From: Megasphaera micronuciformis F0359
GTDB lineage: Bacteria > Bacillota > Negativicutes > Veillonellales > Megasphaeraceae
Direction: 5' to 3'
Length of the DNA: 64,000 nt
Assembly: GCF_000165735.1 (NCBI RefSeq)
Contig: NZ_GL538208.1
Coordinates: 358,682-422,681 of the forward strand
This document shows, one piece after another, positions 63,944 to 64,000 of the stretch. Within the stretch, counting starts at the first letter, position 1. Each line of letters begins with the position of its first letter. The notes below the pieces were generated by a model. It searched no databases. It saw only the letters and a list, made by a program, of their open reading frames with translations, and was not told the origin of the DNA. The translations under genes were made by a program, and so were the position numbers.

Positions 63944-64000
63944 ATGGCGTATGTTTTTGACGGACATTCGGATATATTATGTCATGTTGCTAAGCATAGA
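63944..64000 (+). CDS. Start of a membrane-dipeptidase-like gene (partial)
   Basis: The 19 codons in the window read VFDGHSDILCHV near the start, matching the metal-binding DGHxD start of renal-dipeptidase type M19 enzymes, which cut dipeptides. GGGGGGATGACCG precedes the ATG. Only the N-terminus is seen, so the call is tentative. Confidence 0.55.
   Translation, partial: MAYVFDGHSDILCHVAKHR

Overview
The window looks like a chromosomal segment of a diderm Firmicute of the class Negativicutes (Veillonella/Dialister/Megasphaera relatives). Firmicute-type housekeeping clusters (tig-clpP-clpX-lon-engB) sit beside genes that need an outer membrane: a TonB-dependent receptor, an RseC-like protein and a full vitamin B12 uptake set. 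The genus is not resolved from sequence alone.

1-9.5 kb is a mosaic accessory region. It opens with a three-gene operon: an AAA+ ATPase, a large subtilisin-like serine protease and a 266-residue protein with a helix-turn-helix. The first two match the IetA/IetS pair, known as a plasmid-stabilising toxin-antitoxin module and later catalogued as an anti-phage system. Its promoter lies under four 10-bp direct repeats spaced 20-21 bp. Next come mobile-element genes (sigma-like regulator, Bro-N/KilAC antirepressor, DUF4406 protein, primase). The primase is cut off and fused to the 3' end of a membrane permease, followed by arsC, a dead thioredoxin-like gene and an IS3-family transposase relic.

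9.5-18 kb holds an AlkD-like DNA repair gene, a roughly 400-bp array of alternating hairpin repeats whose arms change sequence but stay complementary, a membrane protein of unknown function, a zinc-type macrodomain hydrolase, an unknown protein, a nitroreductase/flavin reductase pair, a TraX-like membrane protein, and three small secreted, membrane or helical proteins.

18-26 kb has a disulfide-type flavoprotein oxidoreductase on the minus strand, then the protein quality-control cluster tig (with a histone-like lysine/alanine tail), clpP, clpX, lon and engB.

26-41.5 kb is a 15-kb co-directional cobalamin locus behind a B12 riboswitch and terminator: TonB receptor, BtuF-, BtuC- and BtuD-like transporter parts, an exported CbiK cobaltochelatase, then cbiD, L, F, G, H, J, ET, A and C. 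This covers sirohydrochlorin to cobyrinic acid a,c-diamide. A nucleoid-associated protein gene overlaps the end.

41.5-64 kb carries a kinase-like gene, a secreted protein, a decayed AT-rich patch with possible toxin/immunity relics (43.4-46.4 kb), gdhA, an acyltransferase, an ECF-type membrane protein, a folate operon (folE-folP-folB-folK) that runs by overlap into a two-component system, a three-gene minus-strand set ending in a phosphoesterase and a small protein, mutY with a membrane-anchored phosphoesterase, a NifX-like protein, a MATE transporter, rseC, a one-cysteine peroxiredoxin, a flavodoxin, a DUF819 membrane protein and the first 19 codons of a dipeptidase-like gene. I saw no rRNA, tRNA or CRISPR array.
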